Part shown: piece after piece, positions 1 to 8,908 of the stretch
Layout: every line of letters begins with the position of its first letter
Position numbering within the stretch: position 1 is the first letter of the stretch
Assembly (NCBI GenBank): GCA_003223455.1
Contig: QHVE01000019.1
Span: 65,247 to 129,246 of the forward strand
DNA: 64,000 nucleotides
Direction of reading: 5' to 3'
Origin: Gemmatimonadota bacterium
GTDB taxonomy: Bacteria; Gemmatimonadota; Gemmatimonadetes; Gemmatimonadales; Gemmatimonadaceae
Notes under the pieces: model-generated
What the model was told of the DNA's origin: nothing
The model's database searches: none
What the model saw: the letters and a program-made list of their open reading frames with translations, nothing else
Translations under genes and position numbers: made by a program

Positions 1-1671
1 GAAGCCGCGCACCGACTGCGAGCCGCCGGCGTAGAACCGCTTGCGCGGATGCAGCACGATCTCGTCGTTGCCTCCGGTGAACGGCCGCACGAACCCGAGG
101 CGCAGATGCGTGGCGAGCACGCTGCGCCGTCCGCCGAAGCGCGTGTACAGCGCGCCCTCGCCGAACAGCCGGTTGTACGCGTAGTCCGACACCGTCGCCT
201 TCGATGCGTGCTCCAGCTCGACGCGCGCCGTGTAGCCGCGCGTCGGCGAGAGCGGGACGTCCGTGCGGTCGACGAGCGCCGTGGCGAGCACGGGCGAGAG
301 CCGCTGGTGCTGCCGCAGGTTGCCGATCGTCGTCGTGTCGCACACGCCGAAGTTCACGCAGAAGTAGGCGTCGCCCGCCTGGACCCGCGTGACCTCGAAC
401 TGGTAGTTGAGGCTGGCCGGTGCACGCGTGCCGACCGTGCGCGTGAACGTGACGTTGCCGCCGTAGCCGCGATCGATCGCCACGGCGGGCACCGAGCGCC
501 GCTGCGCGAACCCGCCGAAGCCGAGCGAGTTCTTCGGCCGCTTGAGGAACGCCGGCTGCTGGAACTGCACGCTCGCGTGCCACGTCGGCTCGAGGAAATC
601 GGTGGCGTTCCCCGTGATGGTGGAGTCGGTGCGCTGGATGTGGAAGATCCCCGCGCCGTTGAGCTGATGAGCGAAGAGGTTGCCCACCGTCACCGTGGCG
701 TCGAGCCGCCGCGCGCCGCCCAGCAGATTGTAGTGCGTGAAGCGGCCCTCGGTCTGGACGTAGTCCACCGTGTTGAATCCACCGCTGAGCCGCATCTCGT
801 GCAGCCGCGCCTCGCGGAGCCCGACATGCACCGTCTTGATGCTGTCGAACGTTTCGGGGATCTGGATCGTGGCCAGGCGAAACAGGTTCGATTCGTACAG
901 GTTGCGCTGGCTCTCGAGCACGGTGCTGCGCCGGTACAGGTCGCCCTCGCGGAAGGTCAACGAGTTCCGCACCGTCGTCGGAGAGATCTTGTCCGTCCCG
1001 GTGATCACGACGTCGCCGACGCGCGTGAGGTGGTTCGGGACCACCGGATCGACGATGGACGACGTGTCGACGAGCGCGTCGGCGTATCCGCGATCCCACA
1101 GCTCGTTGGTGATGCCGACCCGCATCGAGTCGAGCTTCAGCAGGTCGAGCGGCTGGCCGCGCTTGAGGTACGAGAGCTGCCGCATGCGCCTGCGCGTGAG
1201 CAGCGCGGAGTCCGCCGAGACGATGACGTCGGTGACGAGCGTGGGTGCACCCTCGCGGATGTCGAACCGCACCGCGACCTGCTTCTCGTTGAGCTGCGTG
1301 ACCGTGGTGTCCACCTCGGTCTCGCGGAAGCCTCGCTTGTAGTAGAACACGCGGATCCGCAGCACGTCGCGCTGCAGTTCCTGGCGGTTCAGGTACTCCC
1401 GCTTCTCGAGCGCCCGCCACCGGCTGAACTTGCAGACGAGCGCGAACAGCACGCTCTCGCAGCTCGTCGCCGTGGTGTAGATGTTGGCGCGCAGCTCGTC
1501 CTGGTCGATCGCCTTGGAGACGCCGGCCAGCACGAGCTTCCGCACCTCGGGGGTCGGAGAGACGTCCCGGTGCGCTTGCTGTGCCGTGAGGGGAACCGAG
1601 CTAGCAAAAGCGCTCGCCACGAGGGCGAGCGCCGCGCGCCCAGATCGGCGGGAGAGTCGCATACCGGCCAT
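1..1671 (-). CDS. Omp85-family outer membrane protein (BamA/TamA-like), 3' end cut by window edge
   Basis: Reading the minus strand from the ATG at 1671 (a second in-frame ATG lies at 1662) gives an open frame of 557 codons to the window edge. It begins with a signal peptide ending near PLTAQQ, continues with POTRA-like segments (for example RIRVFYYKRGFRETEVDTT and VGDVVITGTDKISPTTVRNS), then a beta-strand-rich part. The last visible residues are RFYAGGSQSVRGF, the conserved (V/I)RG(F/Y) loop-6 signature of the Omp85 superfamily. Such proteins insert or secrete outer-membrane proteins from the periplasm. BamA and TamA cannot be separated without the C-terminus; a BamA would normally have five POTRA domains. 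It lies downstream of rho on the same strand but is separated from it by a hairpin. Confidence 0.88.
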   Translation of the reverse strand, partial: MAGMRLSRRSGRAALALVASAFASSVPLTAQQAHRDVSPTPEVRKLVLAGVSKAIDQDELRANIYTTATSCESVLFALVCKFSRWRALEKREYLNRQELQRDVLRIRVFYYKRGFRETEVDTTVTQLNEKQVAVRFDIREGAPTLVTDVIVSADSALLTRRRMRQLSYLKRGQPLDLLKLDSMRVGITNELWDRGYADALVDTSSIVDPVVPNHLTRVGDVVITGTDKISPTTVRNSLTFREGDLYRRSTVLESQRNLYESNLFRLATIQIPETFDSIKTVHVGLREARLHEMRLSGGFNTVDYVQTEGRFTHYNLLGGARRLDATVTVGNLFAHQLNGAGIFHIQRTDSTITGNATDFLEPTWHASVQFQQPAFLKRPKNSLGFGGFAQRRSVPAVAIDRGYGGNVTFTRTVGTRAPASLNYQFEVTRVQAGDAYFCVNFGVCDTTTIGNLRQHQRLSPVLATALVDRTDVPLSPTRGYTARVELEHASKATVSDYAYNRLFGEGALYTRFGGRRSVLATHLRLGFVRPFTGGNDEIVLHPRKRFYAGGSQSVRGF

Positions 1672-1762
1672 TGCCAGAGCAAAGGGCGGGCCCAGGAGGA
1701 GGCGCCGGAGGCGCCGGAGGCGCGGGGGCCCCGATCCGTCAGTTTCTCGGTTCGTCGGTAGA

Positions 1763-1802
1763 CGGCCGGCCTCGGGAAGCTTCTGCCTCCCGAGGCCGGC
1801 CG
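1763..1802. repeat. 40-nt perfect hairpin, REP-like family member, possible rho terminator
   Basis: A perfect 15-bp stem (1763-1777 with 1788-1802) encloses a 10-nt loop. It sits 68 nt past the rho stop codon. It has no T-run, so it is not a classical intrinsic terminator. The same 40-nt sequence recurs at 52905-52944 with 35 of 40 positions identical, including most of the loop, which suggests a dispersed repeat and not an independently evolved terminator. Confidence 0.75.
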
Positions 1803-1869
1803 ACAAACCGCCTAACCGTCTAGCTGTCCAGCCGTTTCACGGTCGAAAGTCCGGGCCGACGTACCCCCC

Positions 1870-3468
1870 CTAAAGCCCCGACAGCAGCTGATCGTTGTTC
1901 GGCGTGTTCGCGATCCGCTTGATCAGCCACTCCATCGCCGCCTGCGGCGGCATCTGGCTCAGTCCCCGCCGGAGGGTGTACACGCTGTCCAGCTGGTCGG
2001 GCCGGAACAGCTTCTCCTCGCGTCGCGTCCCGCTCGTCGCGATGTCGATCGCCGGATAGATGCGCTTCTCCGCCAGGCTGCGGTCGAGCTTGATCTCGCT
2101 GTTGCCGGTCCCCTTGAACTCCTCGAAGATCACGTCGTCCATCCGCGACCCGGTCTCGATGAGCGCCGTCGCGATGATCGTGAGCGACCCGCCGCCCGAG
2201 GTCGACGCGACCGCGCGCGCCGAGCCGAAGAAGGCCTTCGGCTTCGCCATCGCCTGCGAGTCGAGCCCTCCCGACATCGTCCGGCCCGTGCCGCGCTCCG
2301 CCGTGTTGTGCGCGCGCGCCATGCGGGTCAGCGAGTCGAGCACGATCACCACGTCGCGCCCCTGCTCGACGAGCCGGCGCGACCGCTCGAGCACCATCTC
2401 CGTCACCTCGACGTGCCGCGCCGCGGGCTGGTCGAAGCTCGACGCGATCACCTCGCCGACCCCCCAGGAGATCGCTTCGCTGACCTCCTCGGGACGCTCG
2501 TCCACGAGCAGGATCAGCAGCGCCGCCTCGGGGTGATTGATCGCGATCCCTTCGGTGATGCCGTGGAGCAGCGTCGTCTTGCCGGCGCGTGCCGGCGCCA
2601 CGATCAGGGCGCGCTGCCCGTACCCGATCGGCGCGATGAGATCGATCGCGCGGCGGATCAGCTCCGGGCCACCCTTCGCCGGACGCCCCGTCTCGAGGTA
2701 GAGCTTCCGCTCCGGATACGTCGCCGTGAGGGTGTTGAACTCTGGACGGCGGAGGGCCGCCTCGGGTGGGCCGTCGTTGATCGAGGTGATCTCGATGAGC
2801 GCCGTGCGCCCGCGCGGGTCTCGGCCCGTGGTACCCGCGATCAGGTCGCTCTTTCGCAGGCCATGCTGGCGAACCAGGAAGGGTGCGACGTACGCATCGC
2901 CGGCGTCGGCCAGATAGCTCGCCTGGGCGCGACGCACGAAGCCGCCGTCGCGCGCTGGGTCGAACCAGCCAGTCGTCTCGCCCGTGGGAACGAGCTGCAC
3001 GGGCTGCGCGTTGCCGGGCTGACGCTCGCTCTGACCCTGACCCTGTCCCTGACCCTGACCTTGACCCGGATCGCGCCGGCCACGTCCGCGGTTGCGGCGT
3101 CCTCGGCGGCCATTCTGTCGCTCCTGGAACCCGCCGCCTTCTCGAGGAGGCGCGTAGCTGCCGTTGTCGACGCGAGGCGCAGGCGGAGAGGCGGGAAGTG
3201 CAGGCGCTGAAGCCGCAACGGGCACCGTCGCCTCGGCGCCGACCGTCGGCTCCGCGCGAATCGCGGCCGGTGAAGGCAGCGGTGGCGGCGCGGCAGGCGG
3301 TGGCGCGGGCGGTGTCGCGAGCTCGGTCGAATGCGGCGCGCGTTCCGGCGCTGCCTCATCCGAGTCGGATGGTCCATCGCGATAGGGGTTCGGCTCGCCC
3401 TGCTCGGCGGCGGGACGGGCGGTACGGGGTCCGCGGCCGCGACGGGGTGGACGCCGGCGTTCGTTCAT
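1870..3468 (-). CDS. rho: Transcription termination factor Rho with long disordered N-terminus
   Basis: A 532-residue RNA-dependent ATPase hexamer subunit that terminates transcription. The core is canonical: cold-shock-like RNA-binding region at about 165-250, Walker A APARAGKTT near 291-299, the catalytic ERPEE motif, Walker B VVIVLDSLTRMARAHN, and the Q-loop and EEFKGTGN segments. The first ~160 residues carry no recognisable Rho_N (SAP-like) domain; they are Pro/Ala-rich, then Arg/Gly-rich, and end in a Gly-Gln dipeptide run at about 135-146. I chose the ATG at 3468 (MNERRRPPRR) over an in-frame ATG at 3597, whose extra 43 residues look like read-through of non-coding DNA. No clear Shine-Dalgarno sequence is visible. 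Confidence 0.96.
   Translation of the reverse strand: MNERRRPPRRGRGPRTARPAAEQGEPNPYRDGPSDSDEAAPERAPHSTELATPPAPPPAAPPPLPSPAAIRAEPTVGAEATVPVAASAPALPASPPAPRVDNGSYAPPREGGGFQERQNGRRGRRNRGRGRRDPGQGQGQGQGQGQSERQPGNAQPVQLVPTGETTGWFDPARDGGFVRRAQASYLADAGDAYVAPFLVRQHGLRKSDLIAGTTGRDPRGRTALIEITSINDGPPEAALRRPEFNTLTATYPERKLYLETGRPAKGGPELIRRAIDLIAPIGYGQRALIVAPARAGKTTLLHGITEGIAINHPEAALLILLVDERPEEVSEAISWGVGEVIASSFDQPAARHVEVTEMVLERSRRLVEQGRDVVIVLDSLTRMARAHNTAERGTGRTMSGGLDSQAMAKPKAFFGSARAVASTSGGGSLTIIATALIETGSRMDDVIFEEFKGTGNSEIKLDRSLAEKRIYPAIDIATSGTRREEKLFRPDQLDSVYTLRRGLSQMPPQAAMEWLIKRIANTPNNDQLLSGL
3031..3067. repeat. Six-base tandem repeat inside rho encoding (Gly-Gln)n
   Basis: About six copies of a CTGACC-type hexamer on the plus strand, with one or two substitutions. 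Read on the minus strand they encode the Gly-Gln run in the disordered part of Rho. The 6-bp unit keeps frame, so copy number could vary without disrupting the protein. Confidence 0.8.
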
Positions 3469-4003
3469 GCAGGTACTGTCGGTCAGGGTGAATACGCGCG
3501 AGTCACGCCCAGGCGTGTACGCGGAAAACTCGATGCGAGCGCTCCGATCGCGTCTTCGCGGCGGGAGTGTTTGTCTCGCGGGAAAGCCAGACGGCATGTG
3601 CCGCCGGCGGCTCGGTCGATGATGGAAATAGAGCGACGCGACTAGTGCTGTGCCTCGATCGCCTGCCGGCGCGGATCCCTCACGCGGGGTCAGGCAACAG
3701 TCCTACAAGGGGGCGCGGCGCTTGATCTCGCCTCGTGTACCCCTGTCACCGGGGCCACTGGTCCAGCCGCGCATCGATGCTCGGTCGGTCGACGCGGAGC
3801 GCTGTCGTACCGACGGACGCAACGAGTATGGCCAACTCCGTCGATTCGCGCAACCCACACGTTTGTGGCTGCGAACTTCGTGCCTGGGGTTTGGGATGGC
3901 TGATGCCGTGCACGTACCGACGCCTCGGGAGGACGGCCGACGGTCGGGTCCGACGCCTCGCACGGTGTCTGTGACGTGCCGCATCTCCGAGTAGCTTTCC
4001 CGC
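3469..4003. other. Intergenic region, nothing recognised
   Basis: A 535-bp gap between the divergent rho and the next plus-strand gene. It must hold the rho promoter and leader. I found no convincing small gene, tRNA or strong hairpin. The open frames here overlap one another on both strands and lack family resemblance or a ribosome-binding site. Confidence 0.5.
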
Positions 4004-4600
4004 ATGCGCTCCTCCTCATCCCCGGATGTCGGTGCGGAACTCGACGCCGCCGTGCGAGAGTATCGGCAGAATGGCGACGTCGGCGCACTGCTCGACCGCG
4101 TCAAGGCGGCCGTGCGCGAGGCGCCCGCCGAAGCGCTCGGTCCCGCCGTCGCGCCTCACATGGACCTCCCCGAGGTCGTGATCCCCGTGTACGAGCGCAT
4201 CGTCGAGACGTCGCCGTTGGAGGCCCAGCCGATGGTGGTGTTGGCGAACGCCTACTGGCTCACGGGCCGGGGTGCGGACGTGGTGGGCCGGCTGGCCGAG
4301 CGCGCGAAGTCCGTGAACGACGGCAACCGTGGCGCGTGGCATCTCTGGGCCCTCGCCGAGCCCGACCCGCGGGCGCGCATGGAGCGCTGGAGAGCAGTGA
4401 CGCAGCGCTTCCCGGCCGACCAGTTGGCGCGCGCGGCGCTGGCCGACAACGCCGCGAGTGTGGCTGGCGCCGAGCACGACCCGCTGGCGCTCGATCTCGC
4501 GGTGGAGACGTTCGAGGGGCTCTGGGCCGAGGCGAGTCGCGACGAGGAGCGCCAGGCGCTCGAGGAAACGATCACGAAGCTGAAGGGCTGGAAGCTGTAG
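4004..4600 (+). CDS. TPR-like helical protein of unknown function
   Basis: A 198-residue, soluble, Ala/Leu/Arg-rich protein with no signal peptide or membrane segment. The spacing of small and aromatic residues (for example around LANAYWLTGRGADVVGRL and GAWHLWALAEPDPRARMERW) suggests two or three tetratricopeptide-like helical hairpins, but no catalytic motif is visible. It starts with ATG at 4004 after a long gap, so it probably has its own promoter. The next gene follows after 91 bp on the same strand. The function is not known; scaffold or interaction roles are typical for such repeats. Confidence 0.65.
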   Translation: MRSSSSPDVGAELDAAVREYRQNGDVGALLDRVKAAVREAPAEALGPAVAPHMDLPEVVIPVYERIVETSPLEAQPMVVLANAYWLTGRGADVVGRLAERAKSVNDGNRGAWHLWALAEPDPRARMERWRAVTQRFPADQLARAALADNAASVAGAEHDPLALDLAVETFEGLWAEASRDEERQALEETITKLKGWKL

Positions 4601-4691
4601 CGCGCGGCCGTCCGGTTGTGGCGGCGGCGAATCGATGTCGGGATGTGACGTGACCGGTGGTAGCCTGGCTGCTCGCCATCACCCCGCTCAC

Positions 4692-6029
4692 ATGCTCCTT
4701 CGCTCACATTCGCGGACGTGGCGCCCACTCCGCTCGCGCGTCGCAGGCACCATCCCGCTCGGCAGAGCGCTCCTCGTCGCAGCCGGGCTGGCATTCCCGC
4801 CCGTACTCTCGGCGCAGGCTCTCGCCGTCGCAGCCGATACGGGCACGGAGACGTTTCGATGCCTGGATACCACGGCCAGCGTGTACCCCGCCCGGTTGGA
4901 CGACGAGCATCTCATCTACGTCGAGCAACAGACAGTCGTCCCGCAACGCGATGGACGAATCCTCGTTGCTGGCAACCCGGTATGGGTCTGGCACGACCGA
5001 GGCACCGGCTACGACATGCTCGCGCGAGACTCGCTGTTCGGCATGGTGATCGACTCGACGCCTGTCGTGCGCGCCATTCCGTCACCGCTGCCCGGGCGAG
5101 TGCTCAACGGGATGCGTGCCGCGGCACTGCCCGACGGCTGGTGGATGGTCACGTTCGCCGACGTGATTCCGGCCGAGATGCCGAAGCGTCCAACCGTGCT
5201 CGCGATGTGGGTCGGCGAGACCGACGGCGAGCACTGGCGCGCCGTGCGCAAGCTCCCGGTCGTGACGGATTCGCTCGACGTCACGCAGGCGACGGCACTC
5301 GAGTGGCGCGAGGGCAGGGCTCGCCTCGCAGTGCCGTTCACGAAAGACCATCGAGCGCGGATCGTCGTCCACGCGCTCGATGAAGGGCGATGGACTGCGT
5401 CCATCAGTGATCTCGGACCGGTTGCGGCCGTCGCCCTGCATTTGACGCCGACGCACGACCTGCTCGCCGTCGTGATGCCCTTCCAGGATTCGATCCCCGA
5501 CATGAACTCGCTCTTCTTCTTCACGAAGCTCCCGCGTGACACCGTGTGGAGCGGCAAGCGGGCCATCGTGCGCGCGGGAGACGAGCCCGTGCTGGATCCG
5601 CTCTTCACGCCATCCAGCGCGAACGTCTTGTCGTGGAGGCGATCTCGGAATGGCCAGCGCGAGTGGGACGCCTGGTTCACGACGTACGACGAGCAGCGCG
5701 ACAGCATCGCGCGACCCACTCGGCTCGCCACCGACGCGGTGGAGATCGCGACGGCCGCACACGGAGACGATGTGCTGTGGGCCACCTCGAATCGCGCCTG
5801 GCCGAATCCGATCGTGCAGGTGCTGGAGTCGGTAAATGCTCGGCGTGGCGCGCGTCTCGTTCGACAGACGCGCTATCGCGGGCTGTTCGGGCTCGCCATC
5901 ACGCACGGTCGCAGCGTTCTCGTTGCGGCGCAGTCCGCCGCGACGCCACGGGAGGCCAGCGTGGTCTCCATGATCGAAACCCACACCTGGAGGTGCCTAT
6001 CGCAGAGCGGTCCTCACCCAGCGCAGTGA
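4692..6029 (+). CDS. Exported protein of unknown function, beta-propeller-like
   Basis: A 445-residue protein starting at the ATG at 4692. The first ~45 residues are a signal peptide: basic residues, then GRALLVAAGLAFPPVLSAQA. An in-frame start at 4635 would put 19 unrelated residues before the signal and is less likely. The mature part has repeated short hydrophobic strands separated by Asp/Gly turns and Trp residues (HDRGTGYD, WMVTFADV, VLSWRRSRNG), consistent with a WD- or YVTN-like propeller, but no family motif is clear. It ends 19 bp before the following lipoprotein gene, so the two are probably co-transcribed. Confidence 0.65.
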   Translation: MLLRSHSRTWRPLRSRVAGTIPLGRALLVAAGLAFPPVLSAQALAVAADTGTETFRCLDTTASVYPARLDDEHLIYVEQQTVVPQRDGRILVAGNPVWVWHDRGTGYDMLARDSLFGMVIDSTPVVRAIPSPLPGRVLNGMRAAALPDGWWMVTFADVIPAEMPKRPTVLAMWVGETDGEHWRAVRKLPVVTDSLDVTQATALEWREGRARLAVPFTKDHRARIVVHALDEGRWTASISDLGPVAAVALHLTPTHDLLAVVMPFQDSIPDMNSLFFFTKLPRDTVWSGKRAIVRAGDEPVLDPLFTPSSANVLSWRRSRNGQREWDAWFTTYDEQRDSIARPTRLATDAVEIATAAHGDDVLWATSNRAWPNPIVQVLESVNARRGARLVRQTRYRGLFGLAITHGRSVLVAAQSAATPREASVVSMIETHTWRCLSQSGPHPAQ

Positions 6030-6048
6030 ACCCACACCCAGGGCGCGC

Positions 6049-7230
6049 ATGAAAACATGGCAAGCAACGGCAATCGCAGTCGCAGTCAGCCTGGCCTCGG
6101 CATGCGGTGACGTCGAGACCTCACCCACCATCCCCGCAGCGGTCGCAGAACCACGAATCGCCTCTCCCACGGACTCTGCAAGCCTCGCCATCGTCGCCGA
6201 GCCCGGTCCCGCGCCGGTGGACGACGCGATCTCTCCGCTCAAGCACATCACGTGGATCGACGTTCAAGTCGATGTCGGCTGGATGGATCCGAACACCGCG
6301 TACGGCCAGGCCATCGTGAGGTACGGCGCCAACAACGCGGTCGCCGACGTCGATCTCTCGGTCAGGAATGCGCAGGGGACGCTGCTGGCCACCAGCACCG
6401 GGCACGCGCAGGCGTCGTACTTCCTGCCTGGCGATCACACCCTCTACGCGAGCACGAACGCCTACGTCGCACAGACGTGCCGCGCCGCTGCCCAAGCCAC
6501 GGCGAGGGGAAACGTCTTCGACTCCTTCCTCACCACCACTCAATCGCTCGCCAGCTGGGGGCAGAAGGCCGAGACCTCCGGCAGGACGGCCACTCAGCCG
6601 GCATGTGCGTACCTGCCTCCGCCCACGTCTCCCACTGGTGGGGACGGCTCGACGACTCCGCCGACCGGTGGCACCACCCAGCCGCCGACCTATCAGCCGG
6701 CTCCCTTCGTTCCCAGCGGTCACTGGGAGTGCGTGGTCTACTATCGGGGCACCGACTACGAGCGTCAGTACTGCACCTGGTATGCGGACTACGCCAGACT
6801 TCCCAGGACCTCTCCGGCGTTCGCGCTGATCGGCGGTGGCGCCACGTTGCGCACCCTGACCTCCGTCGACCTCCCACGGCTCTTCGTCATCGTCAGCGAC
6901 CAGGTCCCCGCCGACGCCATGGCCGTCATCGAGCGCGGGAGACAGGGGCCGTTCAAGAACGTGCTGCTCGTTCCGTCGAGCACCGTGCGGCCGGCCGTTC
7001 TCGTCGCCGCGCTCCGCGCTCTCGCCGACTCGCGGAGCCGACAGGGGGAGACCCCAAGCACCGACCTGCAGCTCACGCTCAAGGGCGGCGTCCTCGACCA
7101 GCAGATTCCTGCTGCCGCTCGCGATTACGCGGCGAGCTTCACCACCCTCATCGCCAACGCGAAGCGTGGCGACGCCGGCGCCTACGGCACGCGCCCGCTC
7201 CTCGAGATCCAGCTCGGCGACATGAAGTGA
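6049..7230 (+). CDS. Lipoprotein of unknown function with Pro/Thr-rich linker
   Basis: A 393-residue lipoprotein. The N-terminus MKTWQATAIAVAVSLASAC is a lipoprotein signal with the Cys of the lipobox at residue 19, and the mature part opens with GDVETSPTIPA. Residues ~60-150 look like an extracellular beta-sandwich. A low-complexity linker (Gly/Thr/Pro, around residues 188-222) separates this from a C-terminal half containing a Trp/Tyr/Cys-rich segment (WECVVYYRGTDYERQYC). It follows the previous exported protein by 19 bp, suggesting that both act at the cell surface. No enzyme motif is recognised. Confidence 0.7.
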   Translation: MKTWQATAIAVAVSLASACGDVETSPTIPAAVAEPRIASPTDSASLAIVAEPGPAPVDDAISPLKHITWIDVQVDVGWMDPNTAYGQAIVRYGANNAVADVDLSVRNAQGTLLATSTGHAQASYFLPGDHTLYASTNAYVAQTCRAAAQATARGNVFDSFLTTTQSLASWGQKAETSGRTATQPACAYLPPPTSPTGGDGSTTPPTGGTTQPPTYQPAPFVPSGHWECVVYYRGTDYERQYCTWYADYARLPRTSPAFALIGGGATLRTLTSVDLPRLFVIVSDQVPADAMAVIERGRQGPFKNVLLVPSSTVRPAVLVAALRALADSRSRQGETPSTDLQLTLKGGVLDQQIPAAARDYAASFTTLIANAKRGDAGAYGTRPLLEIQLGDMK

Positions 7231-7287
7231 TCGGCCGGATTCGGGTGTGATCCACACGACGTGCGACGACTTCACCTGGAATGCCGC

Positions 7288-7317
7288 GAGGGGAAGACCG
7301 CTACCGGTCTTCCCCTC
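7288..7317. terminator. Bidirectional hairpin terminator
   Basis: A perfect 13-bp stem (7288-7300 with 7305-7317) around a 4-nt loop, between the converging ends of the lipoprotein gene (plus) and the response regulator (minus). No T-run follows on either side. Confidence 0.75.
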
Positions 7318-7350
7318 ACCTCGAGGCTCGCGCAGACTGGGCCGTCAGCG

Positions 7351-7755
7351 CTAGGCGCTCCTTCCCCCCACCTCGCGCCCGTGACGGCGCACCAGCGCGT
7401 CGATCGCCGCGATCATGTCCCGCAGCTCGAATGGCTTTCGGATCATCGGGCACTCGCACGAGTGGATCAGCTTGTGCGCACGCTCGGAGATGTCCCCCGT
7501 CATGAAGAGCGTCCGCCGGCGAAGATGCGGGTACGTCGCCGCCGCCAGCTCGAACACGACGTCCCCGCGCGTATCGGGGATTCGCAGATCGAGCAGCAGT
7601 GCGTCGACCGGTTCGTGCGACAGTATGCTCAGCGCGCTGTCCCCCGACTGCGCGGCGATCGCCTCGTAGCCCGCGCGTTCCAACGCGACTTTGAGCGCCT
7701 TGCAGATCGCCGGCTCGTCATCGACGATCAGCACACGTGCGCGCACGGGCTGCAT
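7351..7755 (-). CDS. Single-domain response regulator (REC only)
   Basis: A 134-residue receiver domain without an output domain, like CheY or Spo0F. The acidic pair is D12-D13, the phospho-acceptor is D56 (ALLLDLRIPD), the conserved Thr lies in FMTGD (T86) and the conserved Lys in IRKPFE (K107). All residues for phosphotransfer are present. It lies 65 bp downstream of the AraC-like regulator on the same strand, so it may share that transcript. With no kinase gene nearby it probably receives phosphate from a histidine kinase encoded elsewhere, or acts as a relay intermediate. Confidence 0.92.
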   Translation of the reverse strand: MQPVRARVLIVDDEPAICKALKVALERAGYEAIAAQSGDSALSILSHEPVDALLLDLRIPDTRGDVVFELAAATYPHLRRRTLFMTGDISERAHKLIHSCECPMIRKPFELRDMIAAIDALVRRHGREVGGRSA

Positions 7756-7820
7756 TCAGCCCTCGCCCACGGCGATCGTCGTCGTCGGCCGCACTGGCCG
7801 GCGCCGCCTTCCCGCCAGCG

Positions 7821-8627
7821 TTACGCCGGCTTCGCGTTCTTCACGCCATGCTCGGCGTTCGCCCGCCACAGGTGCGACGCCAGCATCCTCACGAACCGAT
7901 CCGGAGTCAGACTGCTCCGCAGGTCCCTCGGTGAACATCCCGTCCATTCTCGAAGCTGCTCCGTCAGATGGTCCGGATCGGCGTATCCCAGCTTGAGTGC
8001 GACTTCCTTCACCCGCACGCTCGGCTCCTGCACCAGCGTGTACGTCCGCAGCAGACGGGCGCAGATCAACAGTTGGCGCGTCTGCAGCCCGACCGGCATG
8101 AGATGGCGATGCAGCGTTCGCGGAATCATCCCCGCCAGACTCGCCAGCTCCTGCGCGTTCTTCACCCGGGCGGGTGAGCGGAACAGCTGCTCGATCGCCC
8201 GGATCACCATCACCGGCAACGCTCGTAGCGGCGTGGCCAGCTCCCGCAGCATCGCCTCGGCGATCGGATATGCCGGTGCGCGCTCGATCAGATCCAGGAA
8301 CCGACTCGGCTCGTCGTCGAACCGGTTCAGTACCACGTGCTGCAACCCCACGTGCGCGAGCTGAACCACCTGCCGCATCGCCGCCGGTGTCAGCGTCGTG
8401 TACGCGATCGCCGGCACCTGCGGATGCGTTGCCATCACCTCGTCCAGCGCGACACCCGAGCTCCCGACGTGCATCGCCGGGTCGACGATCATCACGTCGA
8501 TGTCCGACGACCGCAGCAGCGTGTGCAGCTCCGCCGCGTTCCCGACCGCGCTCAGTGCATGCTGCCCCCCGAGCACGATGCGGAGATGAGCCAGGAGATT
8601 GCGCGGAAGGAGCGCGGCGACGTGCAA
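7821..8627 (-). CDS. AraC-type transcriptional regulator with receiver-like N-terminus
   Basis: A 268-residue protein. Residues ~1-125 resemble a degenerate receiver fold, with an Asp in the DVMIVDPAM segment but no acidic pair near the N-terminus, so phosphorylation is doubtful. The C-terminal ~100 residues form an AraC-type double helix-turn-helix: the first helix pair around LASLAGMIPRTLHRHL and the second around RVKEVALKLGYADPDHLTEQ, followed by the WTGCSPRDLR signature. The reading frame opens at a TTG (8627); the next GTG start would remove about 17 residues. It is divergent from the tiny lipoprotein gene at 8758, making it a candidate regulator of that gene. Confidence 0.82.
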   Translation of the reverse strand: MHVAALLPRNLLAHLRIVLGGQHALSAVGNAAELHTLLRSSDIDVMIVDPAMHVGSSGVALDEVMATHPQVPAIAYTTLTPAAMRQVVQLAHVGLQHVVLNRFDDEPSRFLDLIERAPAYPIAEAMLRELATPLRALPVMVIRAIEQLFRSPARVKNAQELASLAGMIPRTLHRHLMPVGLQTRQLLICARLLRTYTLVQEPSVRVKEVALKLGYADPDHLTEQLREWTGCSPRDLRSSLTPDRFVRMLASHLWRANAEHGVKNAKPA

Positions 8628-8757
8628 TCGAGGAGCGGTAAGATTGTCGCAAAAACCGAGAATTCTGTCTCAAAATGCCGGTTTACGCGATGCACCGCGA
8701 CCCTACGTTCGACGTACAGGTTTTCCCCGGACCCACTCACTCGAACGGAATCGCCCC

Positions 8758-8895
8758 ATGTCCCGTCGCCAGATCGTCCTCGCCGTCCTCACGCTCGCCT
8801 CTCTGGCCGCCACCGCTTGTGGAACGTCACCGACCGCGCCGAACCGCAGCACGACCCCCGTCTACTCGTCGGGCGTGAGCGTTGGTTCGGGCTGA
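8758..8895 (+). CDS. 45-residue lipoprotein or exported lipopeptide
   Basis: A very small gene starting with ATG at 8758 and ending at 8895. It encodes 45 residues: a classic lipoprotein signal (basic MSRRQ, hydrophobic IVLAVLTLASLAATA, then the lipobox Cys at residue 21) and a mature peptide of only ~25 residues, rich in Ser, Thr, Pro and Gly. It is divergent from the AraC-like regulator (130 bp between starts) and its stop lies 13 bp from the stop of the converging TPR gene. Such a short mature part leaves little room for a folded domain, so a signal-like or anchoring role is possible. The gene call rests on the signal-peptide pattern. Confidence 0.7.
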   Translation: MSRRQIVLAVLTLASLAATACGTSPTAPNRSTTPVYSSGVSVGSG

Positions 8896-8908
8896 TCGCC
8901 TCCTGCTC

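Noticed and set aside
49-1761. Long plus-strand frame of 570 codons
   Set aside because: Arg/Val/Asp-rich composition without motifs; the minus strand over the same bases encodes a clear Omp85 protein ending in the VRGF signature, so this is a high-GC shadow.
3650-3994. Small genes in the rho upstream region
   Set aside because: Several overlapping frames on both strands, none with a ribosome-binding site, motif or plausible composition.
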